64,000 nt of DNA from Bifidobacterium thermophilum DSM 20210. Lineage in GTDB: Bacteria; Actinomycetota; Actinomycetes; Actinomycetales; Bifidobacteriaceae. The position numbers and the translations under genes are program-made. Where the stretch lies: assembly GCA_000771265.1 (NCBI GenBank), contig JDUB01000010.1:82091-146090 (forward strand), in the 5' to 3' direction. Below are positions 46,254 to 53,954 of this stretch, one piece after another. Position 1 is the stretch's first letter; every line of letters begins with the position of its first letter. The notes beneath the pieces are model-generated. The model made no database searches. It had not been told where the DNA came from and saw nothing but the letters and a program-made list of their open reading frames with translations.

Positions 46254-47798
46254 ATGAGAGGGCAGATTCCGCGCGAGGCATCGCAACGGCATGAAAATCG
46301 GCACACAGATCACCACGTTGGGGAGAGCAGCACCGCCACGCCCACAGCGAATAGCACACCGACGACGAATATCGGATACACGGCAAATATGACGAATACT
46401 GTACACGCGGTGAATCGCACGTCCGCCATCGACCCGACCATCTGGCGTGTCGTCGGCACGCCGCTGGTTGCCGCCACGCGCCCCGGTCCATTGTCCGGCA
46501 TGGGCGTCGCTGTGAAAGACCTGTATGCTGTCGCAGGACAACGGGTTGGGGTTGGAAATCCCGCGTATCTGGCCGATGCGCCGGTTCAAGAGCATTCCGC
46601 ACCGGCAGTCCAGCGTCTGCTTGATTCCGGCGCGGATGTGATCGGCATTGCGCGCACGGACGAATTCGCGTACTCGCTCGCCGGCGTCAACGCGCACTAC
46701 GGCACGCCGCCGAATCCAAGGGCTCCCGGGCGTGTGCCCGGCGGATCGTCGTCGGGACCCGCGAGCGCTGTCGCCGCAGGGCAGGCGGCCATCGGCTTGG
46801 GTACCGATACCGCCGGTTCGATCCGCATTCCGTCCGCGTATCAAGGATTGTGGGGATTGCGCACCACGCACGGTCGAATCAGCCGCGAAGGCATTCACCC
46901 GCTGTCTGGCTCGTTCGACACGGTCGGCTGGATGACCCGCGACGTGCAGACCATGGATGCCGTGACGCAGGCGATGCTGCCTGACCGGGATTCGGCGGCA
47001 TTGTCCGGCGAGGTGGCGGTGTGCGTGTTGCCCAGGCAGATGGTTGACGCGGATGTCGCCGAAGCGTTCGCGCGTTCTTGCGAACGTATGCGCAGCACGA
47101 TGGCTGACGCGCATCATCACACCAAGGCTGCTGCAAATATCGCAGCTGATGGGGCAGTCAGCGAGGCATCTGATGCGGCAACCGGCGCCGGCGAGGACTC
47201 CGCCGTCACAGATACCGCCGTCACCGCGGACACTGCAGGCACCGCCACCGCCAAAGCAGCCGCAAAAGCAGCCACAAAAGCCACAGCCCGGAACGGCACG
47301 TGGGAAGAGCTCACACTCGACTCCGACATGTTTGACGGATTCCTTGACATTTTCTCTGTAGTGCGTGGCTATGAGGCGTGGCAAGCCAACGGCGGCTGGG
47401 TCAGCGGGCATTTCGACGCGATCGCCCCGGATATCGCCCAGCGTTTCCGTAACGATGCACTGATCGACGAGACCGCATATCGCCAAGGATTAGAACGGTT
47501 GGAACGGTCCCGCGCGATGGTCAGATCACTGGTGAGCGACAGGGTGCTGCTCATGCCGACCGCCGCCACTGTCGCCCCGACCCTCACGGAACAAGATGAC
47601 CCAGACACTGCGGCTCGCACACGCAAACAGACCATGCGACTGACGTCCCTTGCCGGCATCGGCGGCCTTCCCGCCTTGAACATGCCCATCGCAACCGCGC
47701 AAGGGCTGCCGTGCGGCATGTGTCTGATTGGTCCTGCCGGGAGCGATAAGGCGTTGGTGGCATTCGGCAAGGAGCTTTATCAGCGGCTTTCGGCGTGA
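46254..47798 (+). CDS. Amidase-signature family hydrolase
   Basis: A 514-residue member of the amidase signature family (GatA/AtzF-like). The Ser-cis-Ser-Lys triad is visible: Lys in GVAVKDLYAVAG, the cis-Ser in GGSSSGPASAVAAGQ, and the nucleophile Ser in GTDTAGSIRIPSAYQGL. The first ~45 residues are polar low-complexity sequence (TPTANSTPTTN), and an Ala/Thr-rich insertion (TAKAAAKAATKATARNG) lies around residues 325-345. GGGAGGAAC three bases before the ATG supports the long start. No gatB or gatC partner is adjacent, so an independent amidase is more likely than the transamidosome subunit. Substrate unknown. Confidence 0.88.
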   Translation: MRGQIPREASQRHENRHTDHHVGESSTATPTANSTPTTNIGYTANMTNTVHAVNRTSAIDPTIWRVVGTPLVAATRPGPLSGMGVAVKDLYAVAGQRVGVGNPAYLADAPVQEHSAPAVQRLLDSGADVIGIARTDEFAYSLAGVNAHYGTPPNPRAPGRVPGGSSSGPASAVAAGQAAIGLGTDTAGSIRIPSAYQGLWGLRTTHGRISREGIHPLSGSFDTVGWMTRDVQTMDAVTQAMLPDRDSAALSGEVAVCVLPRQMVDADVAEAFARSCERMRSTMADAHHHTKAAANIAADGAVSEASDAATGAGEDSAVTDTAVTADTAGTATAKAAAKAATKATARNGTWEELTLDSDMFDGFLDIFSVVRGYEAWQANGGWVSGHFDAIAPDIAQRFRNDALIDETAYRQGLERLERSRAMVRSLVSDRVLLMPTAATVAPTLTEQDDPDTAARTRKQTMRLTSLAGIGGLPALNMPIATAQGLPCGMCLIGPAGSDKALVAFGKELYQRLSA

Positions 47799-48115
47799 GC
47801 TTGCACGATAGCGATAGCGGCAGTGGGTAGCGATTGAAATCGGGGACGGCGAGCGTCATCAGTCTGCCGGCGATTGCGATCGGCATCCGTCTGCACGGCC
47901 ACCGCGGGCAATCGCAGTTTGCCGCTGTGAGCTGCCAATTCAGGCGTATCGCCTTGCAATCATGCGGAAGTTGGAATCGTCACGCCGTTTCGCGTAGAGT
48001 AGGAGAAGGATTTCAGATGCCGCAAGAGACGCGGCAGCTGGTGGCGAAGGGCCGCGAGATATGCAGCATGAAGCAGTGCAAAGCATCATGATGCAGCCAG
48101 AAGAAAGGGAACACC
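47799..48115. other. Intergenic region before the Sel1-repeat gene
   Basis: 317 bp. Only a possible 24-codon reading frame (48,017-48,091) with a good ribosome site is notable. Confidence 0.5.
48017..48091 (+). CDS. Possible 24-residue small protein
   Basis: ATG at 48,017 is preceded by AGGAGAAGG at six bases, a better ribosome site than many real genes here. The product MPQETRQLVAKGREICSMKQ... has two Cys and is basic. It ends 24 bp before the Sel1-repeat gene. It may be a leader peptide, a small protein, or chance; there is no independent support. Confidence 0.25.
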   Translation: MPQETRQLVAKGREICSMKQCKAS

Positions 48116-49018
48116 ATGGACGATTTTGACGATGATGAGAACATGTCCTTCGAAGAGTCACTCAGTCACGACGAGATGGGGCCGGTGACCGTGGAGACAC
48201 TACAGAATATCGAGCAGCAGATCAACGAGCAGGGTGGGGTGCCCGTGTGGGCGGTCGTCCAGAACCTGTTCGTGCCGACCGCACACCGCATTATGCAGGA
48301 TGCCGGGAGCGTGGTCGGCGAACGGGCGGCGAGTTTCGTGCGTTCCACATTGGAAGAAGTGATTCGCACCACACCTGATTCCGGCGATGACCTGCCTGAT
48401 GTGTCGCTGAGCGTCACCGGCGCCATGACTTTGCTTGGTTCGTACTATTACGATGGTGTGCTCGGCGAGCAGGATTACGCCAAGGCGTTCGAATATTACA
48501 AGGCTGCTGCGGAACGTGGCGGCATCCGGGCGACGCTGAATCTGGGGTACTGCTACCAGTACGCCCACGGGACCGGGCGTGATGACGGCAAAGCCTGCAC
48601 CTGCTACAGCGTGGCGTATCTCGCTGACCCCACCAACCCTGAAGCACGCTACAAGATGGCCGACATGTTCTTCAACGGGTATGGTGTGCCGCGCAACGAA
48701 ACCGTGGCCGTACAAGCGTATCTTGAGATTCTCGACCAGGTCACTGATGATGACAATCAGGAGTGGTTCGCTGAGAATGAGGAGTCCTTGTACCGCCGGC
48801 TCGCGCTCGCGTATCGCGATGGCAGGGGAGTCAAACGCAGCCCGCTCAAGGCGCTTGAGTATTACGAGAAGCTGGAGATCATCCACTATCGTGACTTGGC
48901 GCATGGGCGGCGTGACACACCGTATTACAGTACTGCACAACACTTGGACAGTGTGCAGAAGGAGATCGCCAAGCTGCGGGCGGAGTTAGATTCCGATCCG
49001 ACGGCGGCGTCGATGTAA
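48116..49018 (+). CDS. Sel1-like (TPR) repeat protein
   Basis: A 300-residue protein with an acidic N-terminus and Sel1-type helical repeats: LLGSYYYDGVLGEQDYAKAF, LGYCYQYAHGTGRDDGKACT, ADMFFNGYGVPRNETVAVQA and LALAYRDGRGVKRSPLKALE. Such repeats are protein-protein interaction scaffolds. No signal peptide or membrane helix is visible, so a cytoplasmic adaptor role is inferred. A purine-rich GAAAGGGAAC precedes the ATG. It is the last core-like gene before the accessory island. Confidence 0.82.
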   Translation: MDDFDDDENMSFEESLSHDEMGPVTVETLQNIEQQINEQGGVPVWAVVQNLFVPTAHRIMQDAGSVVGERAASFVRSTLEEVIRTTPDSGDDLPDVSLSVTGAMTLLGSYYYDGVLGEQDYAKAFEYYKAAAERGGIRATLNLGYCYQYAHGTGRDDGKACTCYSVAYLADPTNPEARYKMADMFFNGYGVPRNETVAVQAYLEILDQVTDDDNQEWFAENEESLYRRLALAYRDGRGVKRSPLKALEYYEKLEIIHYRDLAHGRRDTPYYSTAQHLDSVQKEIAKLRAELDSDPTAASM

Positions 49019-49767
49019 GCTCGGGCGGCGCTGGCGGGCATGGGCAGGTGCGTGCTGGTGCTTGCTAGCGTGCGTGGGCTGGTGCGCGGTATGGTGTCGG
49101 CTGGCGCGTACTGGCGTTTGCTGGTACGAGTGCTGGTATCCGGGCTGGCATGCGGGACTTTATCCGTTGACGGGTCTGTTTGTGATGATTTCCCATGTGG
49201 GGTGTTGGAGATTGTCGGAAATCTTGGGGGATTGTGGGAGATTACAGCAAACTGGCCGTTTGACGGGTAAAGTCCCGTGCTGTTGTGGGTGATGAGTGCG
49301 ATTCGGTCACTTTGCGGGCCAAGTCCCGTGTTTTCCCGGGAGTTTATCGCGGATGGGTCATTCAATGCATAATCTCCCAACCACGGATTCTTGTCGATTT
49401 GGAAAAACCGCGGAATTCCAACATTCTCATTAGGGAGATAATCGCCAAATCCCAAAATTCGCGAGTTCTCCCGGGAGCATTTTGGCAGATGGGCGGAATC
49501 GGGCTAAACTCCCGCCGCGCGAATGCGTCCGGGCAGTCTGCAGGTGTCGCCGAGCAATGCTGCTAGGCGAGTTGTGACGGGTCAGTCAGGAACCACCGTC
49601 AGATTCGTTAGTTTTCAGCGCATGCTTGAGACTGCCCATGTCAGTGTATCCGGGCACAGCGGTGTCACCGGAAACGCGCTTGGCCTCCTGTGCCGCATGG
49701 AACAGGTGACGGGAGTATTCCGGAATGCTTGTGTCTTGAGTAGGTGATGTAGAACATGATGGCTGTT
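49019..49767. other. Repeat-rich intergenic stretch at the left edge of the accessory island
   Basis: No recognised gene. It carries an imperfect long inverted repeat (CGGGACTTTAtCCGT at 49,153-49,167 against ACGGgTAAAGTCCCG at 49,263-49,277) and two TCCCGGGAG palindromes (49,334-49,342 and 49,469-49,477), each followed about eight bases later by GC.GATGGG. Confidence 0.5.
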
Positions 49768-50214
49768 CTACGCAATCATCAATCCGAGCTGTTCGCGGAT
49801 CGACGTTGCGAGTTTGACGGCATCGGCGTGTTGGAGGTGCCAAGAGCCTACGAAGGGCATAGGCGCTTCACCATGGTCGATGGCGTCCTGCCTCATCCAG
49901 TCTTGAATAGCTTGCATGCTGTCCAACGTGTCAAGCAGATTCCTAGAAGGGAGGTTAATGGCAGAGTTTTGCACGGTTCGGTGAGCAAAGATCGTGGGGG
50001 TGTCATCAATGGGTTCAGCGAGGAAGAAATATCCGAAAGGCATCTCCGGCTTGCCGCTCAGTTTGACGAGTTGATTCACCGTCGGTGTAGCGTTGCCGGA
50101 CATTCAGCGGTCGATACGGCGATGATCCTCGGGGGAAAACTTGCGGGAAGACCCAATGGTCGTCACCCATTTCCAGATGGAAGCGGGCACGGATACTTGC
50201 GCGGTAGTACTCAT
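49768..50214 (-). pseudogene. Xre/ImmA-IrrE-type protein, interrupted by in-frame TGA and lacking its C-terminal domain
   Basis: Translation from ATG 50,214 (after AAGGAGG) gives 36 residues, then TGA at codon 37, then the same frame continues for 111 residues to 49,768. The joined protein matches the Xre-plus-ImmA architecture: PASIWKWV... then the helix-turn-helix region ATPTVNQLVKLSGK, PFGYFFLAEP, and NLLDTLDSMQAIQDWMRQD, PMPFVGS. The TGA lies where homologues of this type have the Trp of the W..G...PT block, so TGG to TGA is the likely lesion. The zinc-peptidase (IrrE) domain that would follow SIREQLGL is missing. An internal restart at 50,103 could make a fragment. Confidence 0.75.
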
Positions 50215-50331
50215 GGCGCCTCCTTGCTGGTGATTTCGATGGTGGTATTTTAGGGGAGAGGGGTGACTCGATAACGCAATTGCGCAATGAATGTATGCGA
50301 TATATGAAATCAGTTATCGGGAAGAGCGAGA

Positions 50332-50874
50332 CTATAGTAACTTGTCGATATGCAGATCAATTCTAATTGATGTCAAGAATGCATCCATATCCTTCTGATA
50401 AATATCAAAAAAAGACTGATAATGAGCTGAGATAAAACGAGGCATATCGCCTTTTATCACTTGCAAATAATCATCCACATCTTGTGATAACTGGTACAGA
50501 CAAGAAGTAACCGAAGGATCGCCAATCGTCTTCATGCGATATGCTTCAAGTTTGAGTTTGTCCATTGCGTCAAAGAGTTGTGCTACTGCATTAGCGGAGG
50601 TAATATCTCGCCGGTGTGCTTCTGTGCGTTCGGTGGATGTCGCATCGTCGCCAGGTTCTTTGCGCCCGCTAGAATTCTCCGCGAATTCGCGAAATGCCTG
50701 AGAAATGCAGAAGGCAATCTCAATGGCACTGAAGTACTCTGTTCTCCGAATCTCTCGCAATTCATCTTGCCTACTTGCTTTGACGGTTGACCGGGTGGTA
50801 AGCCAACTTGTCAGGGCTCCAATTGCTGCACCGAGGATAGTTGCGATGAATGTGATGATGGGCTGTTCGTACAT
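50332..50874 (-). CDS. Small membrane-anchored protein, partner of the HEPN/zinc-finger gene
   Basis: A 180-residue protein with one N-terminal membrane helix (IITFIATILGAAIGALTSWL, residues 5-24), then a basic stretch and a mostly helical cytoplasmic domain. The layout is common for small effector or sensor proteins encoded in defence loci. Its ATG lies five bases after the stop of the HEPN gene, with GGAACGGAG upstream, so the two are co-translated. No family is recognised. A longer reading back into the upstream gene is in frame but has no ribosome site. Confidence 0.75.
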   Translation of the reverse strand: MYEQPIITFIATILGAAIGALTSWLTTRSTVKASRQDELREIRRTEYFSAIEIAFCISQAFREFAENSSGRKEPGDDATSTERTEAHRRDITSANAVAQLFDAMDKLKLEAYRMKTIGDPSVTSCLYQLSQDVDDYLQVIKGDMPRFISAHYQSFFDIYQKDMDAFLTSIRIDLHIDKLL

Positions 50875-50879
50875 GTCAT

Positions 50880-51878
50880 TCACTCCGTTCCGGCGAAAGT
50901 CTTGTCGTACAAGGCGATTTCGAAATCGGTCCAACGCCAAGCTTCGCTATCGCCTGCTATGCAGCATGAGCATTCAACATTTGTATTCTCGGAGCAGAAA
51001 AGTGTGGAAGTGCTATTGTCTGGAACACCATTCCAGAATGTGATAGGTGATCCTATAAATTTAGTCTTGAACGTAGGGCGCCCGCAAATAGGACATTCGA
51101 TTGTTTGCTGTTCTCTGGCGCAATGGTCCTGATCGCCTTGTCTGCCGATAAATTTATGCCATCGTTCATCGATTCGTTTTTGTTCCAGTGTCAACCGATG
51201 ATTCTCACTTTCTTTGGTGTCTTTTGGCCGGTTAGCATAACGTCTGCGAGCTGCAAATACCCATTGTCGGAAGAGATTTTTCTCCGCGTCTTTGAATGGC
51301 GAATCTTCCGAAGTCATTGCGAACGCTCGATACTCCTTGTCGGTTGGGTTGAATGTTGTCAAAATATAGCTGTGGAATGCCCCAAATGTACATTCGACAG
51401 TATCAAAATCGCTCAGCAGGATATTCTCGTGTACCGCTTTATTCCGCAGGTACCTGAGCTGGTTCAAGAGATCAATATGATGCTTGCTTAGCGGATGTTC
51501 TGGCATCAGTGCGATTTTCCCGTTTCTCATATCATCGTAGATTCTTGCGATGCTTCTTGTTTTATGCCCCATAATCGCCTGGATGTTTGGGCTGTCTACT
51601 GCTGTAAAAGGTAGCGAAAAATAATGACCTGTACTCGGAGCGTTCTTCCACAGTGATTCCAGGTTTCCATGTTCAGCGAGATTGCCGTAAACCAGCATCT
51701 CTGCTGCCGAACCCGCATGTGTGCAGTATTCAATGGCTTCTTGATAGCTGAGTTTTGTCTCCATTGTTTCATTGAGCTGCATTGCTTGTTTGCAGTGCTG
51801 ATATGCACCGTTGAAGAAGAGATCAGCGTATGCATGGCAGAAAGCCATGTCTTGCTCGTCGATATCATTTTCACTCAT
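50880..51878 (-). CDS. HEPN-motif protein with C-terminal zinc finger (candidate defence/toxin gene)
   Basis: A 332-residue protein not assigned to a named family. The N-terminal ~190 residues are helical and contain LRYLRNKAVHEN, an RX4H motif at R145-H150 with Asn after Arg, as in HEPN ribonucleases. The C-terminal part has Cys262, Cys265, Cys295 and a cluster at 303-306 (ECPICGRP, LFCSEN, VECSCC), suited to a zinc ribbon. It is first in a two-gene operon with the membrane protein at 50,332 and is divergent from a truncated DUF262 gene. The position in a defence-type island suggests an RNA-targeting toxin or effector; this is inference. Confidence 0.75.
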   Translation of the reverse strand: MSENDIDEQDMAFCHAYADLFFNGAYQHCKQAMQLNETMETKLSYQEAIEYCTHAGSAAEMLVYGNLAEHGNLESLWKNAPSTGHYFSLPFTAVDSPNIQAIMGHKTRSIARIYDDMRNGKIALMPEHPLSKHHIDLLNQLRYLRNKAVHENILLSDFDTVECTFGAFHSYILTTFNPTDKEYRAFAMTSEDSPFKDAEKNLFRQWVFAARRRYANRPKDTKESENHRLTLEQKRIDERWHKFIGRQGDQDHCAREQQTIECPICGRPTFKTKFIGSPITFWNGVPDNSTSTLFCSENTNVECSCCIAGDSEAWRWTDFEIALYDKTFAGTE

Positions 51879-52063
51879 AGCTACACTGTAGTTCTATTCA
51901 AGATTCGTCTATGTGGTGTTAGTACGTTGAAGAGGAAGCTGAACTGCCTTCTCGCATTCACAGCCACGAATACACTAACCACTATCGGCATTATCCCGGC
52001 TGCCGTACATCCCGTTGCGCGTCGTGCAGCGTGTAACACCCGGGTCATTGGAGTGGAGGCCAT

Positions 52064-52483
52064 ATGAAGGGTTCTGAGACTCAGCTGCTTGGGCTGATGG
52101 AGGGCGCTGACAAGCGGTATGTCATCCCGGTGTACCAGAGGAAGTACGACTGGAAGGTTGACAATTGCCGTCAGCTGTATACAGATCTCGAGAAAGTCAT
52201 TCGCGACGGAAGAAGTCATCATTTCTTCGGTAGCATCGTTTCCCAAATCGTGCCGGACGGCAGCAAGATTGAATATCACATCATCGATGGGCAACAGCGT
52301 TTGACGACGGTTACGTTGTTGCTGCTTGCGATTTCCTACATGGTTCGGTCGAAGCAAGCGAAGTCGGCTGATGGAACCGTTGCGGATCAGATGGTGAAGG
52401 TGCTAGATTCCTCGCGAGAGGCATTAGCTATCGTTCTAGGACTGATTTTTCTGAGGAGCTCGGCTAGTGCTATGGAGAGATGA
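52064..52483 (+). pseudogene. Truncated DUF262 (GmrSD-like) gene
   Basis: The first ~115 residues match the DUF262 domain of GmrSD-type type IV restriction enzymes and related proteins: YVIPVYQRKYDWKVDNC, HHFFGSIVSQI and the NTPase motif HIIDGQQRLTTVTLL. The conserved sequence stops near residue 120 and an unrelated 20-residue tail leads to a stop at 139. Full-length proteins have several hundred residues including an HNH nuclease domain, so this copy should be inactive. GGAGG precedes the ATG. No continuation is seen in other frames downstream, which fits deletion rather than a simple frameshift. Confidence 0.8.
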
Positions 52484-52654
52484 TCATCGGGGCATGATTG
52501 ATTGGAAATATCTTCAAGCTCATCGTAGGATATCTCAAGCTGGGAAAAGTGATATTCTGAGAAGCTGATTTGAGATAGGAGACTAGAGGAAACCTATTGC
52601 CGTGCGACCTTGCGTGTAAACCACATTGCCGATTCACAAGAATGCCCAAAGAAC

Positions 52655-53743
52655 CTATTTTTCTCTTGAATACTGGTTGTATGTAGGAATTGACAAGTCT
52701 ACGATATTGTATTCGTTCTTGTCAGGAGTATTCAAACGATATCGAATATTCCTGTCTACATTCATCGATAAATAGACATGACTCAGCAATGTTGGCTTCT
52801 TCCGCAACTGCTCCATTTCTTCATGATTGCGCGCTGATCCAAGCACGTAAATTGTCTCGGGCACATCATGTACGGGGCTATCGAGGTATACTCTGGGCAC
52901 AACACCTTCGTGATTCATTGGTTGTAGAATGACACCATTGAAGGTATTCTTGTATGGAGAACTTTTTTCCTGATCAGAGATAACGGCTTCGATGAACTGC
53001 TGGATTGCATTTCTCATGAAAATGTTGAATTCTGGGATTGCCTTGAGCAAGTCTTGCTCTTGATGCATGCGGTCATTCTTCTTGAATTCCGGGATAGGTA
53101 TCGTATAAACGATCTCGTTGCCTAATGTAAATGAACTGTGATACGGCGTTGCAAGTGGAAATTCATGTTTAATTCTGTTATCGAAGTCGGTGATATACAA
53201 CAGCAGAGGTCCCGTTTGTTCGCCAGATTCTTTGCTAACAACTGAAAACCATTTCCTAGTATTAGTGGTTACCATCTTTTCTGGATTGTGATTTGTGCTG
53301 TGTATCTTCTCCTTAGTTTTCTCAATCTGTGTCTCTATCTCATGGACTCTGGGATGTGAATTCTTGATTTTCCCGCGTAGGAAACTCTGATATGCGGCAA
53401 ATGCCAGCCTGTCATATGACATCCGCAGATAATGAAAGTAATTGTTCCGCTGCTCCCGAATAAATTGAATGCCCTTCTGTTGCTGACCGGCGATTTCGAT
53501 GTCGGGCAAGAAGGTAGAGTCCTTGGTAAAAATCACCTCTCTCGTACTTGAGAATGCTTTTTGATAGTTGTTCTGTGCTTGTTCAATGGTCCACTGGATA
53601 CGATTGGCACAAGCCACCGCTTCTTCGTAGGATTGTATCGCTGCCCCGATGTAATGGTATGCGGGAATGATTCGGTTCTTCTCAAACAGACCCCAATTGG
53701 CTTGTAAATGATTGATTATTGATTCTGTATCTAGAGATTCCAT
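52655..53743 (-). CDS. Putative HEPN-like protein of unknown family
   Basis: A 362-residue protein with no recognised family name. The N-terminal third is helical and contains FIREQRNNYFHYL, an RX4H motif (R99-H104, Asn at +1) of HEPN ribonuclease type. The middle has a charged coiled-coil-like segment (about 128-145), and the C-terminal half is mixed alpha/beta. It is transcribed away from the GIY-YIG/DUF2075 gene with a shared 211-bp promoter region, so the two may be one functional unit. No strong ribosome site is obvious. The HEPN assignment rests on one motif and is tentative. Confidence 0.65.
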   Translation of the reverse strand: MESLDTESIINHLQANWGLFEKNRIIPAYHYIGAAIQSYEEAVACANRIQWTIEQAQNNYQKAFSSTREVIFTKDSTFLPDIEIAGQQQKGIQFIREQRNNYFHYLRMSYDRLAFAAYQSFLRGKIKNSHPRVHEIETQIEKTKEKIHSTNHNPEKMVTTNTRKWFSVVSKESGEQTGPLLLYITDFDNRIKHEFPLATPYHSSFTLGNEIVYTIPIPEFKKNDRMHQEQDLLKAIPEFNIFMRNAIQQFIEAVISDQEKSSPYKNTFNGVILQPMNHEGVVPRVYLDSPVHDVPETIYVLGSARNHEEMEQLRKKPTLLSHVYLSMNVDRNIRYRLNTPDKNEYNIVDLSIPTYNQYSREK

Positions 53744-53954
53744 CTGTTCTCCAGTCGTTGATCTGATATCTACAAACTAGGAAACTCTTCATGATGGACG
53801 ACTGTGGGGTCGTATCCAGTCTGCTGTTATAGACTAGAAACCCATGTGACGAGGAATGATGCGGTTTCTCTGATTGATTGATTCGCATTTTACCCAATAC
53901 CCCTCCCGGAGTAATCTGGTGTGTTGACGCAAAACCGGAGCCTGCGAGGAGGGG

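Noticed and set aside
46194..47486. A 430-codon open frame opposite the amidase gene
   Set aside because: Repetitive, Cys/Gly/Arg-rich shadow; the amidase triad is explicit on the plus strand.
49285..49566. 93-codon open frame in the island edge
   Set aside because: No ribosome site or family; overlaps palindromic repeats.
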